NCBI RefSeq assembly: GCF_020523825.1
Contig: NZ_JAJALK010000002.1
Location: 558,001 to 622,000 of the forward strand
Origin: Methylobacterium brachiatum
GTDB taxonomy: Bacteria; Pseudomonadota; Alphaproteobacteria; Rhizobiales; Beijerinckiaceae
Direction of reading: 5' to 3'
DNA: 64,000 bases
Part shown: positions 57,322-64,000 of the stretch, in pieces
How the letters are laid out: each line of letters opens with the position of its first letter
How positions within the stretch are numbered: position 1 is the first letter of the stretch
Translations under genes and position numbers: made by a program
The notes under the pieces: generated by a model
The model's input: the letters and a program-made list of their open reading frames with translations, nothing else
The model's database searches: none
Told to the model about the DNA's origin: nothing

Positions 57322-58032
57322 TCAATCGGCGGTCTGGACCGACCAGGTGGCGTGGCGGATGCCCGGCGCCTTGGCGAGGTCGGCCGTGACGGCATCGAGC
57401 TCGTCCGCCTTCACGGCACTGGCGGTGAGCGTCGCGACCACGTCGACCGCACCCTCGCCGCGCTCTTCCACCTCGACGCTGCTCACCGGATAATTCGCCG
57501 CCTCCAGGCGCTCGACCAGCAGGTCCTGGGCGGGGCCGGCCTCGCCGGGCGCGGTGGTCACCTGGACCTCGTAGGTCGCCTCGGTCGCGGATTCCCGGAT
57601 CGGCGCGCGGTTGATGGCGTTCACCAGCGGCCGCAGCGCGGTGTTGCAGGTCAGCACCGTGACGGTGACGAACACCGCCTCCAGCGGCAGGTCGGCGCCG
57701 CAGAACGCCCCCACGGCGGCGGAGCACCACAGGGTCGCGGCCGTGTTGAGGCCGCGCACGTTCATCCCCTCCTTCATGATCACGCCGGCGCCCAGGAAGC
57801 CGATGCCGGAGATCACGTAGGCCACGGTGCGGGTGCCGCCGTCCGGGCCGGTCAGCCGCATGCCGAGATCGACGAAGGCCGAGGCGCCGATCGCCACCAG
57901 CACCGCCGTGCGCAGGCCCGCGGTGCGCTGCCGGTACTGCCGCTCGGCCCCGATCGCGGTGCCGAGCACGAAAGCCACCATCAGGCCGATGGCGGATTTC
58001 AGTTCTTCCGGGATGGCGGCGTAGCTGGTCAT
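57322..58032 (-). CDS. MgtC/SapB-family inner-membrane protein
   Basis: The 236-residue protein has the MgtC membrane part of four to five helices (SAIGLMVAFVLGTAIGAERQYRQRTAGLRTAVLVAIGASAFVDLG, then YVISGIGFLGAGVIMKEGMNVRGLNTAATLWCSAAVGAFCG). A C-terminal ACT-like cytoplasmic domain follows (YEVQVTTAPGEAGPAQDLLVERLEAANYPVSSVEV). The GLRT and GFLGAG motifs are the family's marks. MgtC proteins moderate the F1Fo-ATPase and aid growth at low magnesium. ATG 58032 fits; no leader RNA element is seen upstream. It is separated from the MoxR operon by a 223-bp divergent gap. Confidence 0.9.
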   Translation of the reverse strand: MTSYAAIPEELKSAIGLMVAFVLGTAIGAERQYRQRTAGLRTAVLVAIGASAFVDLGMRLTGPDGGTRTVAYVISGIGFLGAGVIMKEGMNVRGLNTAATLWCSAAVGAFCGADLPLEAVFVTVTVLTCNTALRPLVNAINRAPIRESATEATYEVQVTTAPGEAGPAQDLLVERLEAANYPVSSVEVEERGEGAVDVVATLTASAVKADELDAVTADLAKAPGIRHATWSVQTAD

Positions 58033-58255
58033 GGCGGTCTCTTGCGAGGGGAGACGTGACGAAACCGTGACATCATGGCTCGGCCGCCCCACCAAAGGCG
58101 GAACCCATCGGGATTGACGGCCCCACCGGGCAGCAGGCACACCGGCTCCAACCTGAGGATCCCATGAGAATACGGGACCCGGCCGAGGAGACGTGCAGGA
58201 TGCAGGACACGGCCCCCGCGGCAGGAGTTTGTCTCCCCGCACGAGCGTTTCCCGC

Positions 58256-59275
58256 ATGAGCGGCGCCCTCGTCGAAAGCCGGCCCGCCGCTCTCACCCCG
58301 GCTGCCGCCACCCCGGATGCGGCCCTGCACGGGCGGGTCCTGGCCTTGCGCGACGGTCTGGAGCGCGGCCTGATCGGCAGCGCCGGCCTGGTCGAGCGCC
58401 TGCTGATCGGACTTCTCACCGGCGGCCATCTCCTGATCGAGGGCGCGCCGGGCCTGGCCAAGACCCGCGCGGTCAAGCGGCTGGCCGACGGGCTCGACGG
58501 TTCGTTCGCCCGCATCCAGTGCACCCCGGACCTGATGCCGGCCGATCTGACCGGCACCACCGTCTGGCGCCAGGACAGCGGCAGCTTCGAATTCCTGCAA
58601 GGCCCCCTGTTCCACGCCCTGGTGCTGGTGGACGAGGTCAACCGCGCACCGCCCAAGGTGCAGTCGGCCCTGCTCGAGGCGATGGCCGAGGGGCAGATCA
58701 CGGTCTCGGGCTCGACCCATCCGCTCGCCGACCCGTTCATGGTCGTGGCGACCCAGAACCCGATCGAGCATGCCGGCACCTTCCCGCTGCCGGAGGCGCA
58801 GCTCGACCGCTTCCTGCTGCACGTCGTGGTCGAGATGCCCGACGAGGCCACCGAGCGGGCGATCCTCGACCTCGTGGAGGGCGAGATGACCCACCACGTC
58901 GAGGCGATGCCGGTGCGCCTGTCGCTCGCCGACGTGCGCGCCGCCCGGGAGGCCGCGCTCGCCACCTACGTGTCGCCGGCGCTCAAGGATTACCTGGTCC
59001 GCCTGGTGGCGGCGACCCGCACCGATGCGGCGGCCCCGGACCTGCGGGCGATGATCGAGCATCCCGCCTCGCCGCGCGGCACCCTGGCGCTGATGATGGC
59101 CGGCAAGGCCCGGGCCTGGCTCCGGGGCCGGGACCACGTCACCCCGGAGGACGTCACGGAGCTCGCCCGGGACGCGCTCTCCCACCGGATCGGCCTGACC
59201 TGGCGGGCCGCCGCCGAGGGCAAGACCGCCCGCGGCCTGGTCGGCGAGCTGGTGCAGCGGGTGCGGGCGCTCTGA
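58256..59275 (+). CDS. moxR: MoxR-type AAA+ ATPase
   Basis: The 339-residue ATPase is the first gene of a MoxR/Bat operon. Walker A is LIEGAPGLAKTRAV (near residue 65), Walker B is LVLVDEVNRAPPKVQSALLEAMAEGQ, sensor 1 is VVATQNPIE, and the arginine-finger region is LPEAQLDRFLLH. MoxR proteins act as chaperones that mature partner metal or surface proteins, working with VWA proteins. In methylotrophs relatives help methanol dehydrogenase assembly, but this cluster is of the generic MoxR-DUF58-VWA kind. ATG 58256 follows GAGCG; an upstream in-frame GTG at 58193 is less likely. Confidence 0.92.
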   Translation: MSGALVESRPAALTPAAATPDAALHGRVLALRDGLERGLIGSAGLVERLLIGLLTGGHLLIEGAPGLAKTRAVKRLADGLDGSFARIQCTPDLMPADLTGTTVWRQDSGSFEFLQGPLFHALVLVDEVNRAPPKVQSALLEAMAEGQITVSGSTHPLADPFMVVATQNPIEHAGTFPLPEAQLDRFLLHVVVEMPDEATERAILDLVEGEMTHHVEAMPVRLSLADVRAAREAALATYVSPALKDYLVRLVAATRTDAAAPDLRAMIEHPASPRGTLALMMAGKARAWLRGRDHVTPEDVTELARDALSHRIGLTWRAAAEGKTARGLVGELVQRVRAL

Positions 59276-59277
59276 GC

Positions 59278-60249
59278 GTGTTCGGGTTCGGAAAAGCGCA
59301 CCGCCCATCGTCCCCCGCAGAGGGGGGAGGGAAGGGCGCGGGATCCGCCCAGTCCCAAAAAAACGGCATCCACCTCTCCGGCGAGGCCCTGATGGGCCTG
59401 CGCCATCTCGCCCGGCGGGGCGCGGCACCCGCGACCCGGACGCTCGCGGGCCTGCCCGGCGGCATCGTCACGAAGCGGCGCGGACGCGGTTCCGAGCCGG
59501 AGGATGTGCGGCTCTGGTCCGAGGGCGACGACCGCCGGTTCATCGACCGCAACGCCACCGCGCGCACCGGGCAGCTGCATGTGCGCACCCATCACGACGA
59601 GCGCGACCGCGCCGTGGTGCTGCTCGCCGATTTCCGGCCCTCCATGCTGTTCGGCACCCGCCGGGCCCTGCGCTCGGTGGCCGCCGCCGAGGCCCTGGCG
59701 CTGCTCGGCTGGCGGGTCGCGGCCGATGGCGGCCGGGTCGGCCTCGCCGTGGCGACCGCCGGGGCGCCGACGGTGCTGCGCCCGTCCGGCGGCGAGCGCG
59801 CCATGATTGCGGTGACCGGGGCCCTGGCCCAGGCGCATGCCGGCGCCCTCGAGGCCGCCGGCGCGGCCGGATCCGACGCGCCCCTGGAGCCGATCCTCGG
59901 GCTCGCCCGCAGCCTGCTGCCCGCGGGCGGCCACCTGGTCATCGCCAGCGCCCTCGACGCCCCCGGGCCTGGCTTCGACGCCACGCTGACCCTGCTGGCC
60001 GAGCGGGTCGCGATCCGGCTCATCCTGGTGAGCGACGCCTTCGAGCGCGTCCGCCCACCGGGCTTCTACCCCTTCGCCCTGGCGGATGGCCGGCGCGGGA
60101 CCGCGCTCCCGGCGGTGCTGCCGGGCGAGACCGCCGAGGCGCGGCTCGCCGATTACGCCCGCCGGGGCATCGCGGGATTGCGCCTCGACGTCGAGGCCGG
60201 TCCCGAAGCCTACGCGCCGCTGATGGAGCGCCTCGATGCGGTGCTGTGA
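59278..60249 (+). CDS. DUF58-domain protein of the MoxR/Bat operon
   Basis: The 323-residue frame starts at GTG 59278, 2 nt after the moxR stop. The DUF58 core begins GEALMGLRHLARRG and contains GSEPEDVRLWSEGDDRRFIDRNATARTGQLHVRTHHDERDRAVVLLADFRPSMLFG. A VWA-like fold follows. The first ~40 residues include a Pro/Gly-rich stretch derived from a GC-rich direct/inverted repeat (59300-59340), so the true start may be ATG 59392 or later. DUF58 proteins are VWA-like partners of MoxR. Confidence 0.85.
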   Translation: MFGFGKAHRPSSPAEGGGKGAGSAQSQKNGIHLSGEALMGLRHLARRGAAPATRTLAGLPGGIVTKRRGRGSEPEDVRLWSEGDDRRFIDRNATARTGQLHVRTHHDERDRAVVLLADFRPSMLFGTRRALRSVAAAEALALLGWRVAADGGRVGLAVATAGAPTVLRPSGGERAMIAVTGALAQAHAGALEAAGAAGSDAPLEPILGLARSLLPAGGHLVIASALDAPGPGFDATLTLLAERVAIRLILVSDAFERVRPPGFYPFALADGRRGTALPAVLPGETAEARLADYARRGIAGLRLDVEAGPEAYAPLMERLDAVL

Positions 60250-60289
60250 GGCGCGGGCGCACGCTTTCGAACGGGATGGCAGAACAGAT

Positions 60290-60329
60290 CCGTCAGTCCG
60301 GGCTCCGCTGCGCGGCCCCGGAATGACGG
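60290..60329. repeat. short inverted repeat between DUF58 and DUF4381 genes
   Basis: CCGTCAGTCCGGG (60290-60302) and CCCGGAATGACGG (60317-60329) are inverse complements at 12 of 13 positions. The core CCGTCATTCCGGG is a pattern I recall as dispersed in Hyphomicrobiales genomes. It lies in the 141-bp gap within the operon, which otherwise has very tight spacing. Confidence 0.7.
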
Positions 60330-60390
60330 CGTTTCTGGTCACGGCGATCCGTCATCCGGGACATACCGGACGATCCGCGGGCCTCGCGCG

Positions 60391-60852
60391 ATGAACCCCG
60401 CCGAAATCGCCCCGTCCCTCGACCAGCTCCGCGGCCTGCACCTGCCCGGGGGCGCCGCCGGGGCGGTGCAGGGCGAGGTCGTGGCGGCGGCGGCTCTGGG
60501 CTTCTGCGCCGCTCTGCTGGTCGGGCTGGTGCGCTACCTGCGCGGCCGGGCGCGGGCGAGCCTGCGCCGGGCTGCCTTGGCGGAACTCGCCGGCAGCCGC
60601 GATCTCGACCCGGAATCGCGGCTCGTGGCCCAGGCCCGCCTGCTCCGACGCCTCGCCCGGACGCTGGCGGGAGATGCCGCCCGGGAGACCGGCGCGGCCT
60701 GGGCCACCCGCCTCGACACCCTCCTGGCCACCGACTTCTTCACGAAAGGGCCCGGCCGGGTCCTGGCCGACGGGCTCTACCGGCGCCAGACCCCCGACCT
60801 CGACGGGCTCGATGCCGAGTTGGGCCGCCTGATCGGACGGTTGCGGACATGA
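60391..60852 (+). CDS. DUF4381-family membrane protein of the MoxR/Bat operon
   Basis: The 153-residue protein has one helix near its N-terminus (VVAAAALGFCAALLVGLVRYL, ~31-50), then a helical cytoplasmic domain with LRRAALAELAGSR and ATDFFTKGPGRVLADGLYRR. This fits the small DUF4381 proteins found between DUF58 and VWA genes in Bat clusters. It overlaps the next gene by 4 nt (ATGA). The start ATG 60391 is the first in frame after the repeat-containing gap. Confidence 0.82.
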   Translation: MNPAEIAPSLDQLRGLHLPGGAAGAVQGEVVAAAALGFCAALLVGLVRYLRGRARASLRRAALAELAGSRDLDPESRLVAQARLLRRLARTLAGDAARETGAAWATRLDTLLATDFFTKGPGRVLADGLYRRQTPDLDGLDAELGRLIGRLRT

Positions 60853-61877
60853 GCGGCCTCCTTCCCGCCTGGCTCACGGCGCAGCTCTCGGCCTTCGACC
60901 TCGCGGCGCCCTGGATCCTGCTCGTCCTGCCGCTGCCTTTGCTCGCCGCGCGCCTGCTCCCGGCCGAGCCGGAGGGCGGCAGCGGCGCCCTGCTGGTGCC
61001 CGGGACCCTGGTCGGAAAGGCGCATGCGGGGGCCGACCTCGCCGCGCGGGGCCGCCGCCGCGCCGCGCTGATCTGGACCCTCTGGGCGGCCCTGGTCGTC
61101 GCCCTGTCCGGCCCCCGCCTGGTGATGCCGGCCGCCGCGCTCCCCGCCTCGGGCCGGGAGATCATGATCGCCATGGACCTGTCCGGCTCGATGGAGCGGC
61201 GCGACTTCGCCCTGGACGGCGAGACCGTGAACCGCCTCACCGCGGTCAAGCGCGTCGGCACCGACTTCATCCGGCGTCGGGCCGGGGACCGGATCGGCCT
61301 GGTGATCTTCGCCGACCAGGCCTACGTGGCCGCCGCCCCGAGCTTCGACACCGCCGCGGTGGCCCGCGCCCTCGACGAGGCGACCATCGGCATCAGCGGC
61401 CGCTCCACCGGTATCGGCGACGGGCTCGGGCTGGCCCTGCGCCGGCTCGACCCGAAGGACGCGCCGACGGGCGCGCAGGGCGAGCCGGCGCCATCCGCCA
61501 AGGCCGTGATCCTGCTCTCGGACGGCGCCAACAATGCCGGCCAGACCGCCCCCAAGGACGTGGCCGCCCTGGCCAAGGAGCTCGGCATCAAGGTCTACAC
61601 GATCGCGCTCGGCCCCCGGGACATGGCCGATGCCGACGGCGAGCAGGACGTGGTCGACACCGAGACCCTGCGCGACATGGCCCAGGCCAGCGGCGGCGAG
61701 GCGTTCCGGGTCCGCACCACCGAGGATCTCGTCCGGGTCGCCGACGCCATCGACCGGCTGGAGGGCGGCCGCGCCCTGGCCCCACCGCTGCCGCTGCGCC
61801 GGGACCTCTGGCCCTGGCCCGCCGCCCTGGCGCTCGCCGCCGCCGCGGCCCTGCTGGCGACCCGGAGGGGGGTGTGA
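60849..61877 (+). CDS. VWA-domain membrane protein, BatA type
   Basis: The 342-residue protein has two helices near its N-terminus (~18-35 and 76-92), then a VWA domain with the MIDAS site IAMDLSGSMERRDF (DxSxS). RAGDRIGLVIFADQAYVAAAPSFD and VILLSDGANNAGQTAP (Thr/Asp sites) follow, and a final helix ends the protein (WPAALALAAAAALLAT). BatA-like proteins are thought to present a metal-dependent adhesion surface in the periplasm under MoxR control. Start ATG overlaps the DUF4381 stop by 4 nt. Confidence 0.9.
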   Translation: MSGLLPAWLTAQLSAFDLAAPWILLVLPLPLLAARLLPAEPEGGSGALLVPGTLVGKAHAGADLAARGRRRAALIWTLWAALVVALSGPRLVMPAAALPASGREIMIAMDLSGSMERRDFALDGETVNRLTAVKRVGTDFIRRRAGDRIGLVIFADQAYVAAAPSFDTAAVARALDEATIGISGRSTGIGDGLGLALRRLDPKDAPTGAQGEPAPSAKAVILLSDGANNAGQTAPKDVAALAKELGIKVYTIALGPRDMADADGEQDVVDTETLRDMAQASGGEAFRVRTTEDLVRVADAIDRLEGGRALAPPLPLRRDLWPWPAALALAAAAALLATRRGV

Positions 61878-61905
61878 TGCGTCCCAACACCGTCTCCCCA
61901 ATCCA

Positions 61906-62032
61906 CGCCCTCATCCTGAGGTGCCGCGTCAGCGGCCTCGAAGGAGCGCTCCAGCCGGCCGCGCGATCCCTGGAGCCCTCCTTCGAGGCCTCCGCTGCGC
62001 TCCGGCACCTCAGGATGAGGATGCGGGCGGGA
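61906..62032. repeat. long palindromic repeat (family B), copy 3, inside the Bat operon
   Basis: CCTCATCCTGAGGTGCC (61910-61926) and GGCACCTCAGGATGAGG (62004-62020) are exact inverses. A CTCGAAGGAG/CTCCTTCGAG inner pair lies between. The element occupies the 166-bp gap between the two VWA genes, which in this operon are otherwise tightly spaced, and would be transcribed as a long hairpin. Confidence 0.9.
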
Positions 62033-62043
62033 GGACAGCCCGC

Positions 62044-62973
62044 ATGAGCGCCCTCGACGCCTTCGCGTTCCTGCGCCCCTGGTGGTTCCTGGCCATCCCG
62101 GTCGTGGCCCTGCTGGCCCTGCGCGCCGCCTGGCGGGCGGCACCGTTGGGTGATTGGGGCCGCGCGGTCGATCCGGCCCTGATGGCCCATCTCGCCCGCG
62201 CCGGGGCCGTGCTCGGCGGAAGGCGGCAGGCCAACCGGGCCGCCGCCCTGGCCGCCGGGGCGATCGCCCTGGCGCTGACCGGACCCGCTTTGGAGCGCCA
62301 GGATACGGCGACCTTCCGCAATCTCGACGAGACCGTGATCGTCCTGGACCTGTCCCGCTCGGTCACCGAGGGCGGCAACCTCCAGGGCGTCCGGCAGGCC
62401 GCCGCCGCGATCGCAGAGGCCGCCGGCACCCGGGCCGTGTCGCTCGTCGTCTATGCCGGCGACGCCTATCTCGCCGCCTCGCCGACCACCGACCGGGACA
62501 GCTTCGGCACGACCCTGTTCGCCCTCGACGCCGACACCGTGCCGGATCGCGGCAGCCATCCCGAGCGCGGGCTGGCGCTCGCTCGCCGCACCCTCGCGGA
62601 GGCCGACGTGGTCGCGGCCGACGTGGTGCTGATCACCGACGGCGACGGCATCGGCGCGGCCGCCGACCGGGAGGCCCGGGCCCTGGCCGATCGCGGCTGG
62701 CGCCTCCAGGCCCTGTTCGTCCCCGCCGGCAAGCCGCTGCCGCCGGGCGCGCCGAAGCCCGACCGGGCCGCCCTGGACGCGCTGGTGCGGGTCGGCGGCG
62801 GCCGCGTCGCCGACATCGCCGAGCCCGGCCCGGTCCTCGACGCGGTCGGGGCCGGCACCGCCCAGCATCTCGCCGCCGGCGGCTACGGCGTGCTGGCCTA
62901 CGCGGATCTCGGTCGCTGGCTGCTGCTGCTCGCGGCCCTGCCGGCCCTGGCCCTGTTCCGCAGGAGCGCGTGA
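62044..62973 (+). CDS. VWA-domain membrane protein, BatB type
   Basis: The 309-residue protein opens with a helix pair (WWFLAIPVVALLALRAAW, ~14-31, and a second near ~62-80). The VWA MIDAS motif is VIVLDLSRSVTEGG (DxSxS). Later acidic sites are VVLITDGDGIGAAADREA and SLVVYAGDAYLAASPTTDRDSFGTTL. A final helix (LGRWLLLLAALPALALF) ends the protein. It differs from the upstream BatA-like protein in the central domain, as BatA and BatB do elsewhere. ATG 62044 follows the repeat; the stop forms TGATG with the next gene. Confidence 0.9.
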   Translation: MSALDAFAFLRPWWFLAIPVVALLALRAAWRAAPLGDWGRAVDPALMAHLARAGAVLGGRRQANRAAALAAGAIALALTGPALERQDTATFRNLDETVIVLDLSRSVTEGGNLQGVRQAAAAIAEAAGTRAVSLVVYAGDAYLAASPTTDRDSFGTTLFALDADTVPDRGSHPERGLALARRTLAEADVVAADVVLITDGDGIGAAADREARALADRGWRLQALFVPAGKPLPPGAPKPDRAALDALVRVGGGRVADIAEPGPVLDAVGAGTAQHLAAGGYGVLAYADLGRWLLLLAALPALALFRRSA

Positions 62974-63893
62974 TGGAGCGGCTCTTTCCGAAAACCGGCC
63001 TCACCGTCCCGATCCGCGCCGGCCTGCCCGCCGGCTGGCGGCGGCTCGCCCGGATCGCCGGGCTTGCGCTGGCCGGGCTCGGCCTCGTGGCCCTGCTCGC
63101 CGTCTCGCAGCCCCGCACCGGGCTCGGGCGCCTGCTGATGGCGCTGGGCCTGCCCGGGCTCGCCGCCGACCTGATCGTCGATCCCGCCTGGCGCGCCGCC
63201 GCTTTGTACGAGGCCGGCCGCTACGACGCGGCGATCGCGCTGTTCCGCTCCGGCGGGCGACGGGCGAGTTACAATCTCGGCAACGCGCTGGCCCGCGCGG
63301 GCGATTACAACGGCGCGCTCGCCGCCTACGACGAGGCCCTCCGCTTCGACCCGCGCGACGCCGACGCGCAGGCCAACCGCTCGCTGGTCGCCCGGATGCA
63401 GGCCGAGGTGATCGACCGCGGCCCCGGCGGCGGCATCGCCAACGGCACCGCGCAATACGGCGCCCGTTACAACAACACCGCCAACCAGGACCCGAACAAC
63501 GCCATCAACGCCGCCTCCGCGGGCGAGGGCTTGGCCGGCAACAAGGAATCCAACGCCAGCGCGTCGCTGCCCGGCAACAGCAAGGTCGCCCGCCGCGGCA
63601 AGGCCGAGCAGCAATCGATCGATGCCGGCAAGGGCCAGGCCCGGGGCTCGGCCGGCGACGCCGCCGGGCGCGGCCGCACCGGCGGGGGCGCCGCCATGGT
63701 GGCGGAGGCTCCCGAACGCGAGGTCCGCCGGGTAACGAAGAGCTTCGAGGCCCACGAGATCCGCCCGGACCGGCTCTGGCTCCAGACCCTGCCGGACGAT
63801 CCCGGCCGCTTCCTCAGGCTGCGCCTGCGCGCCGAGCAGACCCGCCGGGTCGAGGCCGGCACCGCCATCCCGGCCGGGAGCAACCCGTGGTAG
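62973..63893 (+). CDS. TPR protein of the Bat operon (BatC type)
   Basis: The 306-residue protein has a leader helix (RIAGLALAGLGLVALLAVS), then TPR units (AALYEAGRYDAAIALFRSGG, ASYNLGNALARAGDYNGALAAYDEALRFDPRDADAQANRSLVARM, ~75-150). A long low-complexity, Gly/Asn/Ala-rich linker (~155-250) follows, and then a C-terminal block (EAHEIRPDRLWLQTLPDDPGRFLRLRLRAEQ). The LPDDPGRFL motif is common to BatC-like proteins of this operon type. It would scaffold the VWA partners at the membrane. Start ATG overlaps the previous stop by one base (TGATG). Confidence 0.9.
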   Translation: MERLFPKTGLTVPIRAGLPAGWRRLARIAGLALAGLGLVALLAVSQPRTGLGRLLMALGLPGLAADLIVDPAWRAAALYEAGRYDAAIALFRSGGRRASYNLGNALARAGDYNGALAAYDEALRFDPRDADAQANRSLVARMQAEVIDRGPGGGIANGTAQYGARYNNTANQDPNNAINAASAGEGLAGNKESNASASLPGNSKVARRGKAEQQSIDAGKGQARGSAGDAAGRGRTGGGAAMVAEAPEREVRRVTKSFEAHEIRPDRLWLQTLPDDPGRFLRLRLRAEQTRRVEAGTAIPAGSNPW

Positions 63894-64000
63894 TTTTTTG
63901 GGACTTTGTCCGCCCGCTTTTGGCCCCCCTGGCGAGCTGCCGGATGGCCACGTCGCCGGATGCGGCGCGGGTCCCCTCTCCCGGGCGGGAGAGGGACAGG
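63894..64000. other. 107-bp right edge with a dispersed palindrome
   Basis: The end of the window holds GTCCCCTCTCCCGGGCGGGAGAGGGAC (63971-63997), a GC-rich imperfect palindrome resembling those near 15563 and 48590. No coding sequence is supported. Confidence 0.5.

Noticed and set aside
57303..58260. A magnesium-sensing leader before the MgtC-family gene.
   Set aside because: No M-box or other riboswitch-like core or terminator/antiterminator pair is visible in the 58033-58255 gap.

Overview
The window is GC-rich chromosomal DNA, apparently from an alphaproteobacterium of the Hyphomicrobiales, most likely Methylobacterium or a close relative. This rests on the gene set (an NdvA/ChvA-type glucan exporter, a MucR/Ros regulator, a DmeF metal exporter, Omp25-like barrels, a DUF3772-MscS channel), on the order pal-cpoB-tilS-ftsH-glmM, and on the dispersed palindromes between genes. 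The genus is an inference from familiarity, not from a search. I see no rRNA, tRNA, insertion sequence, prophage or CRISPR array.

Layout. 0-9 kb: a cut-off PHB-depolymerase-type esterase, a dnaQ-type exonuclease, the glucan exporter, a motA/motB-like stator pair, a CAP-domain lipoprotein and a large mechanosensitive channel. 9-13 kb: an HNH endonuclease, two outer-membrane barrels and an MmcQ/YjbR protein. 13-22 kb: an envelope block on the minus strand (pal, cpoB, tilS, ftsH, a TauE-type permease, glmM), interrupted by a plus-strand methyltransferase gene between pal and cpoB. 22-27.5 kb: a response regulator, a divergent WcbI-like/GSCFA pair, a VapBC45-like toxin-antitoxin pair, a nitroreductase and a SHOCT protein. 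27.5-36.4 kb: kdsD, a GlcD-type oxidase, two large c-di-GMP turnover proteins and a MucR-type regulator. 36.7-40.5 kb: an unpaired YejE-like permease, a DUF4112 protein, an aminotransferase and a candidate small RNA with its own promoter, operator-like dyad and terminator. 40.5-50.1 kb: a four-gene MdtABC-like multidrug efflux operon with its own outer-membrane channel. 50.2-58 kb: dmeF, zwf, rnhA, thrB, ispH, an NlpC/P60 peptidase, a small charged protein and an MgtC-type protein. 58.2-63.9 kb: a MoxR/Bat operon (moxR, DUF58, DUF4381, two VWA proteins, a TPR protein).

Several genes serve the cell envelope: Pal/CpoB, GlmM and KdsD feed or hold the wall and LPS; WcbI/GSCFA and the methyltransferase look like glycan-decoration enzymes; the glucan exporter, barrels, MscS channel and RND operon move material across it. 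Two GGDEF-EAL proteins and MucR point to control of surface attachment and exopolysaccharide.

The most unusual structure lies between genes. One modular hairpin element occurs five times, each time in the same orientation just after a stop codon. A second, longer palindromic element occurs three times, once inside the Bat operon. The strongest candidates for something new are the small-RNA locus at 39.9-40.07 kb, the stop-codon-linked hairpin element, the WcbI/GSCFA/methyltransferase neighbourhood, and a roughly 110-residue Ala/Gly/Ser/Thr insertion in the MdtC-like pump.
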